Assembly: GCA_946885925.1 (NCBI GenBank)
Contig: CAMPHP010000211.1
Span: 1-6,191 of the forward strand
Source of the DNA: an uncultured Litorilinea sp.
Lineage (GTDB): Bacteria; Chloroflexota; Anaerolineae; Caldilineales; Caldilineaceae
Direction: 5' to 3'
Length of the DNA: 6,191 nucleotides
Below the pieces are notes generated by a model, which ran no database searches, was not told the origin of the DNA, and worked only from the letters and a program-made list of their open reading frames with translations. The position numbers were made by a program, and so were the translations under genes. This document shows positions 1 to 5,831 of this stretch, piece by piece (the stretch's first letter is position 1; each line of letters opens with the position of its first letter).

Positions 1-1
1 C

Positions 2-1045
2 TATGGAATGTGGGCGTGGGGTGATGAAATTGTTGTGGGCTTTACCCAGTGTACACAACTCGCTAAAGCCGGCTTTCACACTCGCGACCGCAAGTTACCA
101 GCCTATCCACTGCAAGCGCGCAGCCTCGACGGTGGACGCACCTGGCAAACCATCCGCACGCCAGCCCCATCGCCAGGGAATCGCGGCTTTTCGGCAGATG
201 AACACATGGTTCCTGAATTGCGCGTGGCACGGGCTATTGAGCAAGGAATGGAGCCGCTGCCTCGCCCCTACCCTGGTGGGATTGACTTTACTGCCCCCAA
301 TTTCGCCATGATGTGTGCGCGCACAGGGTTGGCGGGTGGCACAGTCGCCTGGTTCTATCTCACAGAAGATCGAGCGCATACATGGCAAGGGCCATTCAGT
401 TTGCCCATGTTCGACCAAACGGGGATTGAAGCGCGCACCGACTATATCATCAACGGGCCAAAGGATTGCATGATCTTTGTGACCGCCGCCACGGAAGATG
501 GCGAGGAAGGCAAAGGCGTGTTGATGGCGCGCACAGCGGATGGTGGTAGGAATTTCAGCTTTGTTTCTTGGGTGGGAACCTCTGAAACCGACGAAATGAT
601 CATGCCTTCCAGCGTGCGTGTGGACGAAAAGACCCTTCTCACCGCCATTCGTTGCAGCATACGCAAGGGCGAATTTGAAAAAGTGCCAACTTGGATTGAC
701 CTCTATGAGTCCACAGACAACGGGGCGAGCTTCCATCATCTCAACCGGCCCGTGCCAGATGCGGGATCAGGTGGCAACCCACCCGCATTAACCAAGTTGC
801 AGGATGGACGCCTCTGCCTGGTCTACGGCTATCGCGCCGCGCCTTTTGGCATCCGCGCCCGCCTCAGCGAAGATGGTGGCAAAAGTTGGGGTGAAGTTAT
901 CCACCTGCGCGATGATGGCTGCGTCCCCGACCTTGGATATCCACGCACAATACAGCGCCCGGATGGAACCATTATCACAACTTATTACTTCCACGATCAC
1001 CCAGACACAGAGCGGTATATCGCTGCCACGCTGTGGCAACCATAA
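2..1045 (+). CDS. Sialidase-family (BNR/Asp-box) glycoside hydrolase, 5'-truncated by the window edge
   Basis: This is the C-terminal part of a six-bladed beta-propeller of the sialidase superfamily, which hydrolyses terminal sialic acid or related sugars from glycans. The frame is already open at the first complete codon, so the true start lies upstream. Numbering from the Met codon at position 8, five Asp-box repeats (S/T-x-D-x-G-x-T/S-W/F) can be seen. They are SLDGGRTW (39-46), the degenerate TEDRAHTW (119-126), TADGGRNF (176-183), STDNGASF (235-242) and SEDGGKSW (287-294). The C-terminal block (PFGIRARLSEDGG, then DLGYPRT, then RYIAATLW) is typical of bacterial sialidase-family proteins and supplies candidate active-site Arg and Tyr residues (R283/R285, Y311, R313). 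Whether it has a signal peptide cannot be seen. Substrate is uncertain, because many relatives with these boxes are not true sialidases. The fold is secure and the exact activity is not. Confidence 0.88.
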   Translation, partial: YGMWAWGDEIVVGFTQCTQLAKAGFHTRDRKLPAYPLQARSLDGGRTWQTIRTPAPSPGNRGFSADEHMVPELRVARAIEQGMEPLPRPYPGGIDFTAPNFAMMCARTGLAGGTVAWFYLTEDRAHTWQGPFSLPMFDQTGIEARTDYIINGPKDCMIFVTAATEDGEEGKGVLMARTADGGRNFSFVSWVGTSETDEMIMPSSVRVDEKTLLTAIRCSIRKGEFEKVPTWIDLYESTDNGASFHHLNRPVPDAGSGGNPPALTKLQDGRLCLVYGYRAAPFGIRARLSEDGGKSWGEVIHLRDDGCVPDLGYPRTIQRPDGTIITTYYFHDHPDTERYIAATLWQP

Positions 1046-1072
1046 AGCTAACGTAAGTTCGACGTGAACTGT

Positions 1073-1100
1073 GATTCCAAGGAGCCTGAGACGAGGAATC
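1073..1100. terminator. Weak inverted repeat between convergent genes, possible terminator
   Basis: The 100 bp between the sialidase stop and the GNAT stop hold GATTCC (1073-1078) and GGAATC (1095-1100), a 6-bp stem with a 16-nt loop, followed by pyrimidine-rich TTCTCTCT. A second small dyad, AGTTC-GACGT-GAACT, lies at 1056-1070. Neither has a GC-rich stem with a clean T-run, so intrinsic termination is only a possibility. The placement between convergent genes is where a terminator would be expected. Confidence 0.2.
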
Positions 1101-1145
1101 TTCTCTCTGACATCGCATGATCGGAATGAGAGTTGGAGATACGTT

Positions 1146-1667
1146 CTATACTGTAGCATTTCCAGGCTTGCGCGCCACATAGACCACGACGCCCATGCCA
1201 GCAATGTTATCGTCGCGCAGAAACTCGAAGCCGTTCTTCTGCATCACGCGCACCGAGGCAACATTATCGGGATGCGAGAAGGCAATCACCTCTGGTAGCC
1301 CTAACTCATCAAAAGCATATTGCAGCCAAGCGGCCGCGGTTTCGGTCGCCAATCCCTGTCCCCAGCGTGGCTTGATCAAACGATAGCCCAACTCGGTCTC
1401 CTGTGTAGCTGGGAGATAGAGCAAGCCAGCATCCCCAATGGCTTCGCCTGAAGCGCGGTCGATCATGAGCCAGCGGCTATAGCCATGTTGCTGTTGGTGC
1501 GTGATGTAACGAGTGATGCGGGCCTCTACTTGGTCCATTGTATAGTCTTGCCCAGTTGGCATAAAGCGCATAATTTCCCCATCAGTCAACCAGGGATGCG
1601 CTACCGGAGCATCTGTCAGTTGGAAGGGACGGAAGAGCAAACGAGGTGTTTCGAGAACAGTAGTCAT
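1146..1667 (-). CDS. GNAT-family N-acetyltransferase (RimJ/RimL-like)
   Basis: This is a 173-residue protein, full length for the Acetyltransf_3/RimL branch of the GNAT superfamily, which moves an acetyl group from acetyl-CoA to an amine. It opens with the family's usual first strand (ETPRLLFRPF, residues 6-15). The acetyl-CoA pyrophosphate-binding loop is RWGQGLA (101-107, the R/Q-x-x-G-x-G/A motif), preceded by the strand ELGYRL. The NVASVRVMQKNGFEF segment (135-149) is the conserved C-terminal helix plus GF turn. No signal peptide or membrane segment is present, so it is cytosolic. The ATG is preceded by GAGGAAAC on the minus strand, about 9-12 nt away, which supports this start. It lies 82 bp downstream of the decayed zinc-ribbon gene on the same strand and may once have shared its transcript. 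The acceptor could be a ribosomal protein, an antibiotic or a small molecule; sequence alone does not decide. Confidence 0.9.
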   Translation of the reverse strand: MTTVLETPRLLFRPFQLTDAPVAHPWLTDGEIMRFMPTGQDYTMDQVEARITRYITHQQQHGYSRWLMIDRASGEAIGDAGLLYLPATQETELGYRLIKPRWGQGLATETAAAWLQYAFDELGLPEVIAFSHPDNVASVRVMQKNGFEFLRDDNIAGMGVVVYVARKPGNATV

Positions 1668-1710
1668 CGTATTAGGTTTCCTCGACTGAGCAGAAAAGTG
1701 AGATGATTAC

Positions 1711-1726
1711 CAACTAAATAGAGTTG
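1711..1726. repeat. Short inverted repeat upstream of the GNAT gene
   Basis: CAACT-AAATAG-AGTTG is a perfect 5-bp-arm dyad about 45-60 bp upstream of the GNAT start. TGAT (1704-1707) and ATCA (1727-1730) add an imperfect outer arm. It could be a small operator or a hairpin in the leader of the GNAT transcript, or chance in an AT-rich spacer. No clear promoter boxes were found around it. Confidence 0.25.
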
Positions 1727-1749
1727 ATCATGCGAAGCGGTAGACGTGA

Positions 1750-2016
1750 CTATGTGTGACCACATGATGGACAACGAAACAACCATCCATAGACAGTTTA
1801 GCATGTGTGACTGTAATTTGTGATTTGTACGAGCAGTCGGGGCATGGCAGTGAAACTCGGCGGAATCCATGATGTGAGACTCGTCGTTAAGATAGTATAC
1901 CCCAGCAAGACGTTACTACGGAGCAAGTTACGACATCCTCGGCTTTGCATGAGTGCGAGGCGTTGGCGCGTCGGCCCTTTGTCGAAGAAGCCCAATAGCT
2001 TGCTGAAAAGTGACAT
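1750..2016 (-). pseudogene. Decayed gene for a small zinc-ribbon protein (about 88 codons, frameshifted)
   Basis: On the minus strand an ATG at 2016-2014 follows AGGAG (2029-2025) with an 8-nt gap, an excellent ribosome site. It opens a frame starting MSLFSKLLGFFDKGP and continuing to MQSRGCRN. Further on, protein-like sequence moves between frames. After about 1912 a second frame reads LAGVYYLNDESH...DSAEFHC. From about 1846 a third frame reads PCPDCSYKSQITVTHAK. From about 1797 the first frame returns with VYGWLFRCPSCGHT and a stop at 1752-1750. Joined up, these give CPDC and CPSC separated by about 20 residues, the layout of a zinc ribbon. The pairs are 59 nt apart (1833-1844 and 1762-1773), which is not a multiple of three, so one frame cannot contain both. 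The first frame also meets TAA at 1800-1798. The three shifts run in the same direction and sum to one codon. I do not recognise the family. The alternative is uncorrected sequencing indels in a real gene. Confidence 0.5.
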
Positions 2017-2075
2017 GGGAATCGCTCCTAACTGACGTATGGCAGAAACGGCCGAGGTACTGGCGGAAATGCCAC

Positions 2076-2103
2076 TTGACAAAAGAAATGCATGCTTTAT
2101 ACT
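2076..2103 (+). promoter_or_regulatory. Sigma-70-type promoter, TTGACA-16 bp-TATACT
   Basis: TTGACA (2076-2081) matches the consensus -35 box exactly, and TATACT (2098-2103) matches five of six -10 positions. The spacer is 16 bp, within the usual range. Transcription would begin near 2109-2111 and run toward the ferritin-like gene, leaving a leader of about 240 nt. It lies in AT-rich, gene-free DNA, which makes a chance match less likely. It is the best promoter candidate for the operon. A weaker TACAAT box at 2285-2290 has no good -35 partner. Confidence 0.6.
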
Positions 2104-2112
2104 AGACTACAT

Positions 2113-2129
2113 AGTTCAAATGTTGAACT
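2113..2129. promoter_or_regulatory. Operator-like inverted repeat over the predicted transcription start
   Basis: AGTTCAA-ATG-TTGAACT has perfect 7-bp arms with a 3-nt centre, beginning 10 nt after the -10 box. A dimeric repressor bound here would block initiation or early elongation, so position and symmetry both suggest an operator. The obvious candidate ligand-responsive protein is the ROK regulator encoded in the operon, but that link is inference. TTCAA/TTGAA half sites also occur in some ArsR-family operators, so an unlinked regulator is possible. Confidence 0.5.
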
Positions 2130-2214
2130 TATTCTCCTTCAATAAAAACTTCCCATTGCTCTACTCGGTCTGCTTTATATTTGTGCTGATGCAGAAGAGA
2201 AATATAGGCTTCAC

Positions 2215-2228
2215 CTTAACCAGTTAAG
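2215..2228. promoter_or_regulatory. Second palindrome in the leader, CTTAAC-CA-GTTAAG
   Basis: This is a perfect 6-bp-arm dyad with a 2-nt centre, about 90 bp downstream of the first inverted repeat and 126 bp before the ferritin-like start codon. Its half site differs from that of the first repeat, so it is not a second copy of the same operator. A 2-nt loop makes an RNA hairpin unlikely, so a DNA-binding dimer site is the better reading if it is functional. Confidence 0.3.
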
Positions 2229-2353
2229 CAAACTGACACTACAAGCTACGGCTATTTTTTCTGCTCCACAGTACGGCTCTAGTCTACAATCGTGCGTTAC
2301 GGCTGCCAATGTCGCAAGGTCGGTCTGGTTCGTTCCCCATGTGAGGAGGGTGA

Positions 2354-3649
2354 ATGGAACGCTATGGTGGATTGGGCGACGTCCACAGGTCAGGCTACTC
2401 TGTTGCGGAGAATGCCCGGCGGTTGGCGCGTTATGCTGCGGTGGAGCAGCATCTATTGCATATTCTGGCCGGCCACCTGCAAGGTGTGCCAGAGTACGAG
2501 GTCAAGGCGATGTTGGCTCGTCACCTTTGGGAAGACGCGGAACATTGCGACACCCTCCGCAAGCGTTTGCCTGAACTGCGCGGCCATGATCGAAGTGTGG
2601 AAGTAGAACTGGCAGGGCCACTGGGTCGCTTCCTTGAAGAGGTATTGCGGGCGCAGAACACCATAGAATTACTGGCCGGCGTCTATGGCGTGGTCAAGCC
2701 TGCTTTGTTGGCGGCCTACCGCGAACATCAGGCTACAACTAATCCCTTGGCTGATCAGCCTACTACCCGGCATCTGCGCTTTATCATCCAAGAGGAAGAG
2801 GAGCACATCGCCTGGGGACGCCAGAGCCTGACCGAACTATTGGCTACGGAGAAACAGCAAGCCGAGGTTCACGCCTGGCAAGTGCATCTAGCGGCTTATC
2901 TTGCCGCAGCCGGTGGCATCGCCGGAGATCAGCCTGTGCCCACAACTGAGCTGCCGGTCGGCCGCCCTCCTTTCCAAATTTGCCGCCATTCACTGCGTGA
3001 CGGACGCTTTACCACCACGGTGCTCAAAGACTATGGCCGCCCGGTGCAAACCGTGACCGAGCGTCTGCATCATATGATGTGGGTGCGCGCAGTGGAGCTA
3101 ACTGCCTCCGAATCGGTCGCCAGCCTGATCTTCGAGTGGAACGACCTGCCCTGGGAAGCCTACCACGACCTTGCCCGCCACTGTTGGGATGAGATGCGCC
3201 ACACGTTGATGGGCGAAGCGTCCCTGGAAGCTGAAGGTATTGCGCTCACCGATTTACCCAATTGGGTGGGCTACACAGAGCATGCCATGCAGTTGCCACC
3301 CTTAGAACGCTATGCCCACCTGGCTGTCTATATTGAAATGGGTGCCATGAAGTATCCGCCGGGCGCACGAGCCGATTACGAATTTGCGCGCGATGAGGCT
3401 AAACATGCGCTGATGGCGCTTTATCTCGATTACGACTGGGCTGATGAGGTGATTCATGCCCGGCTGGGCCGTCGCTGGGTGGTCAAGCACAGTTGCGGTG
3501 GCGATGTACAAGCCGCCATTGCCATGGGGGAGAAGACAGCGCAACTCCGGGTTGCTTTCTATGAGCGATGGCGCGATGAACACAACCTTCAGCCAACCTA
3601 TGAGACAGGTCCAGGCATTGCCCGCAAGCACGAGAAGCCAGACCCATAG
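2354..3649 (+). CDS. Tandem ferritin-like (diiron-type) protein of unknown function
   Basis: This 431-residue soluble protein contains two copies of a ferritin-like four-helix unit, each with the metal-ligand pattern of diiron carboxylate proteins. Repeat 1 has E31, D61-x-x-H64, E105 and E148-x-x-H151. Repeat 2 has E248, E280-x-x-H283, E328 and E348-x-x-H351. The copies align directly: AVE starts both first helices (29-31 and 246-248), and LARHLWEDAEH (54-64) matches LARHCWDEMRH (273-283). A linker with no ligand motif (about 190-235) joins them. No signal peptide or membrane helix is visible, so it is cytosolic. The ATG follows AGGAGG with a 4-nt gap, slightly short, but no alternative Met appears before residue 53. 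It is the first gene of the operon, 14 bp before the ROK gene. Relatives with such folds bind or oxidise with iron or manganese; an oxidase, hydroxylase or metal-store role cannot be chosen here. The tail is charged and probably disordered. Confidence 0.75.
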   Translation: MERYGGLGDVHRSGYSVAENARRLARYAAVEQHLLHILAGHLQGVPEYEVKAMLARHLWEDAEHCDTLRKRLPELRGHDRSVEVELAGPLGRFLEEVLRAQNTIELLAGVYGVVKPALLAAYREHQATTNPLADQPTTRHLRFIIQEEEEHIAWGRQSLTELLATEKQQAEVHAWQVHLAAYLAAAGGIAGDQPVPTTELPVGRPPFQICRHSLRDGRFTTTVLKDYGRPVQTVTERLHHMMWVRAVELTASESVASLIFEWNDLPWEAYHDLARHCWDEMRHTLMGEASLEAEGIALTDLPNWVGYTEHAMQLPPLERYAHLAVYIEMGAMKYPPGARADYEFARDEAKHALMALYLDYDWADEVIHARLGRRWVVKHSCGGDVQAAIAMGEKTAQLRVAFYERWRDEHNLQPTYETGPGIARKHEKPDP

Positions 3650-3663
3650 TGGTGGAGTAGGCT

Positions 3664-4863
3664 ATGGATGTCAACGACGTCACCAAAAGTCACAGCTTTT
3701 TGTCCCTATCGACATCGATACGCGCCATCAACCGGGCCCGCTTGATCTTGTTGATCCGCCGGCAGCCTGGTTTGACGCGCACCGACTTAAGCCGTTTGAC
3801 CGGATTAAGCAAAGGTGCCATCTCGAACCATGTGACCGAGTTGCTAGCCGAGGGGTTGTTGTACGAGAAGGACGGGATGGCGGATCGACAACGCAACAGC
3901 GCACTCTGGCTTAACCGGAACGCTGGTTATGCCGTCGGCATCGAGTTGGCGGCAGATGAATGCCGGGGCGTTCTGACAGACGCAGAAATCCGGCCGCTGA
4001 AGCAGCGCCAGCGCCGGTTACGTTCTACTCGGGTAGAAGAGACAATCGAGGCGGTGCATGGTCTCATTATGGATCTGCTGGATGGTGTGATGGGTCCGTG
4101 CTTGGGTGTGGTCATTGGCGTGCCGGGGCCGACAGATGAGCGGGGGCAAACCTTGATGTTCTCGGAGAGTCTGAACTGGTCTGACGTTCCATTGGTGCAA
4201 CGACTGGGTGAGCGGCTACCCCATCGCATGCGACTGATCAACCGGGCGCAGGCAGCGGTTTGGGGCGAATATTGGTATGGTGCCGGCGTCGGTGCCGATG
4301 ACCTGATCTATGTCTCAATCTCCAGCGGGATCGCTGCCGGCATAATGATTGAGGGGCAGCTTTACACCGGCGCGCGCGGCCTTAGTGGTGAACTGGGCCA
4401 TACTACCATCTTGGTTGATGGGGAACCCTGTGTCTGTGGCAACCGCGGATGTTTGGAGACCGTGGCGAGCGTGCCAGCGATCATGCAGGCCATCAAAGCC
4501 CGTGACCACACTCTAGAGCAGTTGAGCGTGCATGATATCGTCAATGCAGCACGAGACGGGGATGCTGTTGTGGCCGATGAAATTAGAAAAGCCGGTCGTT
4601 ACATCGGTGTAGCCGTTGCGAATCTGATTGATTTATTCAATCCAAGCCGCGTCGTCATCGGCGGTCAAGTGGCGGAGGCGGGCGACATCATCTTAAACAC
4701 CATCCGCGAGACGGCTCAACGCCGCACCTTTCCTCTGAGCTTTGCTGGTGTACAAATTACACGCAACGCTCTAGGGGCAGATTCGGTTTGCATCGGTGCC
4801 TGTACGTTGGTGGTCGACCAATATGTCGCTGAGGTCGAACCGGCGTTGCAGTTGAGCATTTAG
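3664..4863 (+). CDS. ROK-family transcriptional repressor (NagC/XylR-like)
   Basis: This 399-residue protein has the usual length for the group. Residues about 24-68 form a winged helix-turn-helix (TRTDLSRLTGLSKGAISNHV), followed by a sugar-kinase-like ROK domain. The ROK zinc signature is complete: ELGH (243-246) and CVCGNRGCLE (256-265) supply H246, C256, C258 and C263, while E243, H246 and E265 are the usual sugar contacts. The ATP-binding DxGGT motif is replaced by IELAADE (93-99), and the catalytic Asp of the kinase ENDANAA motif is lost (INRAQAA, 192-198). This points to a sugar-sensing repressor without kinase activity. GGTGGAG, 6 nt before the ATG, supports the start. It sits 14 bp after the ferritin-like gene and 30 bp before the permease, so it is most likely a local regulator of sugar uptake and probably autoregulated. 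The inducer cannot be read from sequence. Confidence 0.93.
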   Translation: MDVNDVTKSHSFLSLSTSIRAINRARLILLIRRQPGLTRTDLSRLTGLSKGAISNHVTELLAEGLLYEKDGMADRQRNSALWLNRNAGYAVGIELAADECRGVLTDAEIRPLKQRQRRLRSTRVEETIEAVHGLIMDLLDGVMGPCLGVVIGVPGPTDERGQTLMFSESLNWSDVPLVQRLGERLPHRMRLINRAQAAVWGEYWYGAGVGADDLIYVSISSGIAAGIMIEGQLYTGARGLSGELGHTTILVDGEPCVCGNRGCLETVASVPAIMQAIKARDHTLEQLSVHDIVNAARDGDAVVADEIRKAGRYIGVAVANLIDLFNPSRVVIGGQVAEAGDIILNTIRETAQRRTFPLSFAGVQITRNALGADSVCIGACTLVVDQYVAEVEPALQLSI

Positions 4864-4880
4864 TGAAGGGCTACCATTCC

Positions 4881-4885
4881 GGAGG
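4881..4885 (+). promoter_or_regulatory. Shine-Dalgarno fixing a GTG start for the first permease
   Basis: GGAGG stands 8 nt before GTG at 4894. This supports the GTG start over any later codon, since the next in-frame Met (residue 43) would remove most of the first membrane helix. Confidence 0.8.
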
Positions 4886-4893
4886 TTCCAACC

Positions 4894-5826
4894 GTGACAC
4901 AAACGTCAGTGACGATTCGCCGCCCTTGGTGGCAACGCCCGGCGACACAAGAATCCCTTATCTTTTACCTTTGCCTCACTCCCTGGATCATCGGCTTTGT
5001 GGCCTTTGTCGCAGGGCCTATGCTGAGTTCGATCTACATCAGCCTGACCGATTGGGATTTTATGTCACCTCCTCGTTTTATAGGGCTGCGTAATTTTACG
5101 GAGTTGTTGACCGACGACAAAGTCTTCCTAAAGTCCCTCTGGGTGACTACCTATTATACCTTTGGCTCGGTACCGCTCGGCCTCATTGTGGGGTTGCTAA
5201 TTGCGCTGCTAATGAATGTAAAGCTGCCCGGCATCACGGTCTTCCGCACAATCTATTATCTACCGGCGGTCGTCTCCGGTGTCGCGGTGGCACTGTTGTG
5301 GCAGTGGGTCTTCAACCCGCAGATGGGCGTTATCAACGGCATGCTCTGGCTCTTGGGCATTCGCGGCCCTGGCTGGATCTACAGCGAACAATGGGTGATT
5401 CCCTCCTTCATTCTCATGTCGCTGTGGGGCGTGGGTGGCAGCATGATCATCTATTTAGCAGGCTTGCAAAGTGTGCCGACAGAACTTTATGAGGCGGCAG
5501 CCATCGACGGTGCCGGCAAGGTGCGCCAGTTTTTCGCCATCACGCTGCCGATGATCTCGCCGGTGCTCTTTTTTAACGTAATCATGGGCATCATTGGTTC
5601 ATTCCAGGTCTTCACCTCGGCCTTTGTGATGACACAAGGAGGACCAAACAACGCTAGCCTATTTTTGGTCCTCTACCTCTATCGACACGCATTTAGTTAT
5701 TTCGATATGGGCTATGCCTCCACCATCGCCTGGATATTGTTTGCCATCATCATGCTCTTTACGTTGCTGGTCTTCCGCTCCTCCTCCTTGTGGGTCTATT
5801 ACGAAGGCGAAGTAAAAAAGGATTAG
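4894..5826 (+). CDS. ABC sugar transporter permease, MalF/UgpA/MsmF type
   Basis: This 310-residue inner-membrane protein is one half of the membrane channel of a CUT1-type carbohydrate importer. Six membrane helices can be placed at about 22-45, 85-108, 115-137, 168-190, 222-246 and 276-296. The cytoplasmic EAA loop that docks the ATPase is present as ELYEAAAIDGAGKVRQFF followed by the LP pair (about 197-219). Other family marks are LTPWIIGF near the first helix, SLTDWDF after it, YYLPAVVSGVAVALLW (121-136) and TQGGPNNAS (247-255), all standard in MalF-like subunits. The GTG start has a good ribosome site. It lies 30 bp after the ROK gene, and the second permease follows after 5 bp, so translation is probably coupled. 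The sugar is unknown; CUT1 systems carry oligosaccharides, glycerol phosphate, sugar alcohols and related compounds. The length is normal and nothing looks broken. Confidence 0.95.
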   Translation: MTQTSVTIRRPWWQRPATQESLIFYLCLTPWIIGFVAFVAGPMLSSIYISLTDWDFMSPPRFIGLRNFTELLTDDKVFLKSLWVTTYYTFGSVPLGLIVGLLIALLMNVKLPGITVFRTIYYLPAVVSGVAVALLWQWVFNPQMGVINGMLWLLGIRGPGWIYSEQWVIPSFILMSLWGVGGSMIIYLAGLQSVPTELYEAAAIDGAGKVRQFFAITLPMISPVLFFNVIMGIIGSFQVFTSAFVMTQGGPNNASLFLVLYLYRHAFSYFDMGYASTIAWILFAIIMLFTLLVFRSSSLWVYYEGEVKKD

Positions 5827-5831
5827 CCCGC

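Larger units (their letters stand above)
2017..2353. other. Gene-free control region upstream of the ferritin-like/ROK/ABC operon
   Basis: These 337 bp lie between the start of the decayed minus-strand gene and the first operon gene, so they look like a divergent regulatory region. From about 2076 to 2260 they are clearly richer in A+T than the flanking genes. They contain a strong plus-strand promoter, an inverted repeat on its start site and a second palindrome (each listed separately). A tiny AGC-UACG-GCU hairpin with six T residues follows at 2244-2260. Plus-strand reading frames here (for example 2039-2227) lack a Shine-Dalgarno and any recognisable protein features, and I do not call them genes. 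No tRNA, CRISPR repeat or insertion-sequence end was seen. Confidence 0.6.

Noticed and set aside
95..739. Long minus-strand open frame (214 codons) opposite the sialidase
   Set aside because: It lies wholly antisense to a gene with five Asp-box motifs, and its translation has no recognisable domain. It is a shadow of codon bias.
788..1204. Minus-strand open frame of 138 codons
   Set aside because: It overlaps the sialidase 3' end antisense and runs into the GNAT 3' end. No ribosome site or protein-like features.
1820..2035. Plus-strand open frame of 71 codons
   Set aside because: It is antisense to the region where the minus strand shows coherent protein segments and a good ribosome site. 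The plus-strand translation looks random.
2039..2227. Plus-strand open frame of 62 codons over the promoter region
   Set aside because: It has no Shine-Dalgarno and its start precedes the -35 box. An internal Met near 2120 could be read from the predicted transcript, but there is no ribosome site and the translation is not protein-like.
2244..2260. Terminator call for AGC-UACG-GCU plus six T residues
   Set aside because: A 3-bp stem is too short to call an intrinsic terminator with confidence, even with a stable tetraloop. It is kept only as part of the leader finding.
1668..2353. Insertion-sequence remnant as explanation for the gene-free region
   Set aside because: The CPxC pairs first suggested an IS1-type zinc finger, but there is no transposase-like continuation, terminal inverted repeats or target duplication. 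A small stand-alone zinc-ribbon gene fits better.
2292..2606. Plus-strand open frame of 104 codons overlapping the ferritin-like gene start
   Set aside because: It is a different frame over a gene with clear tandem ligand motifs and its own AGGAGG site.
4863..5093. Open frame of 76 codons starting at the ROK stop
   Set aside because: It overlaps the first permease in another frame. The GGAGG site is spaced for the GTG at 4894, and the permease frame carries the family motifs.
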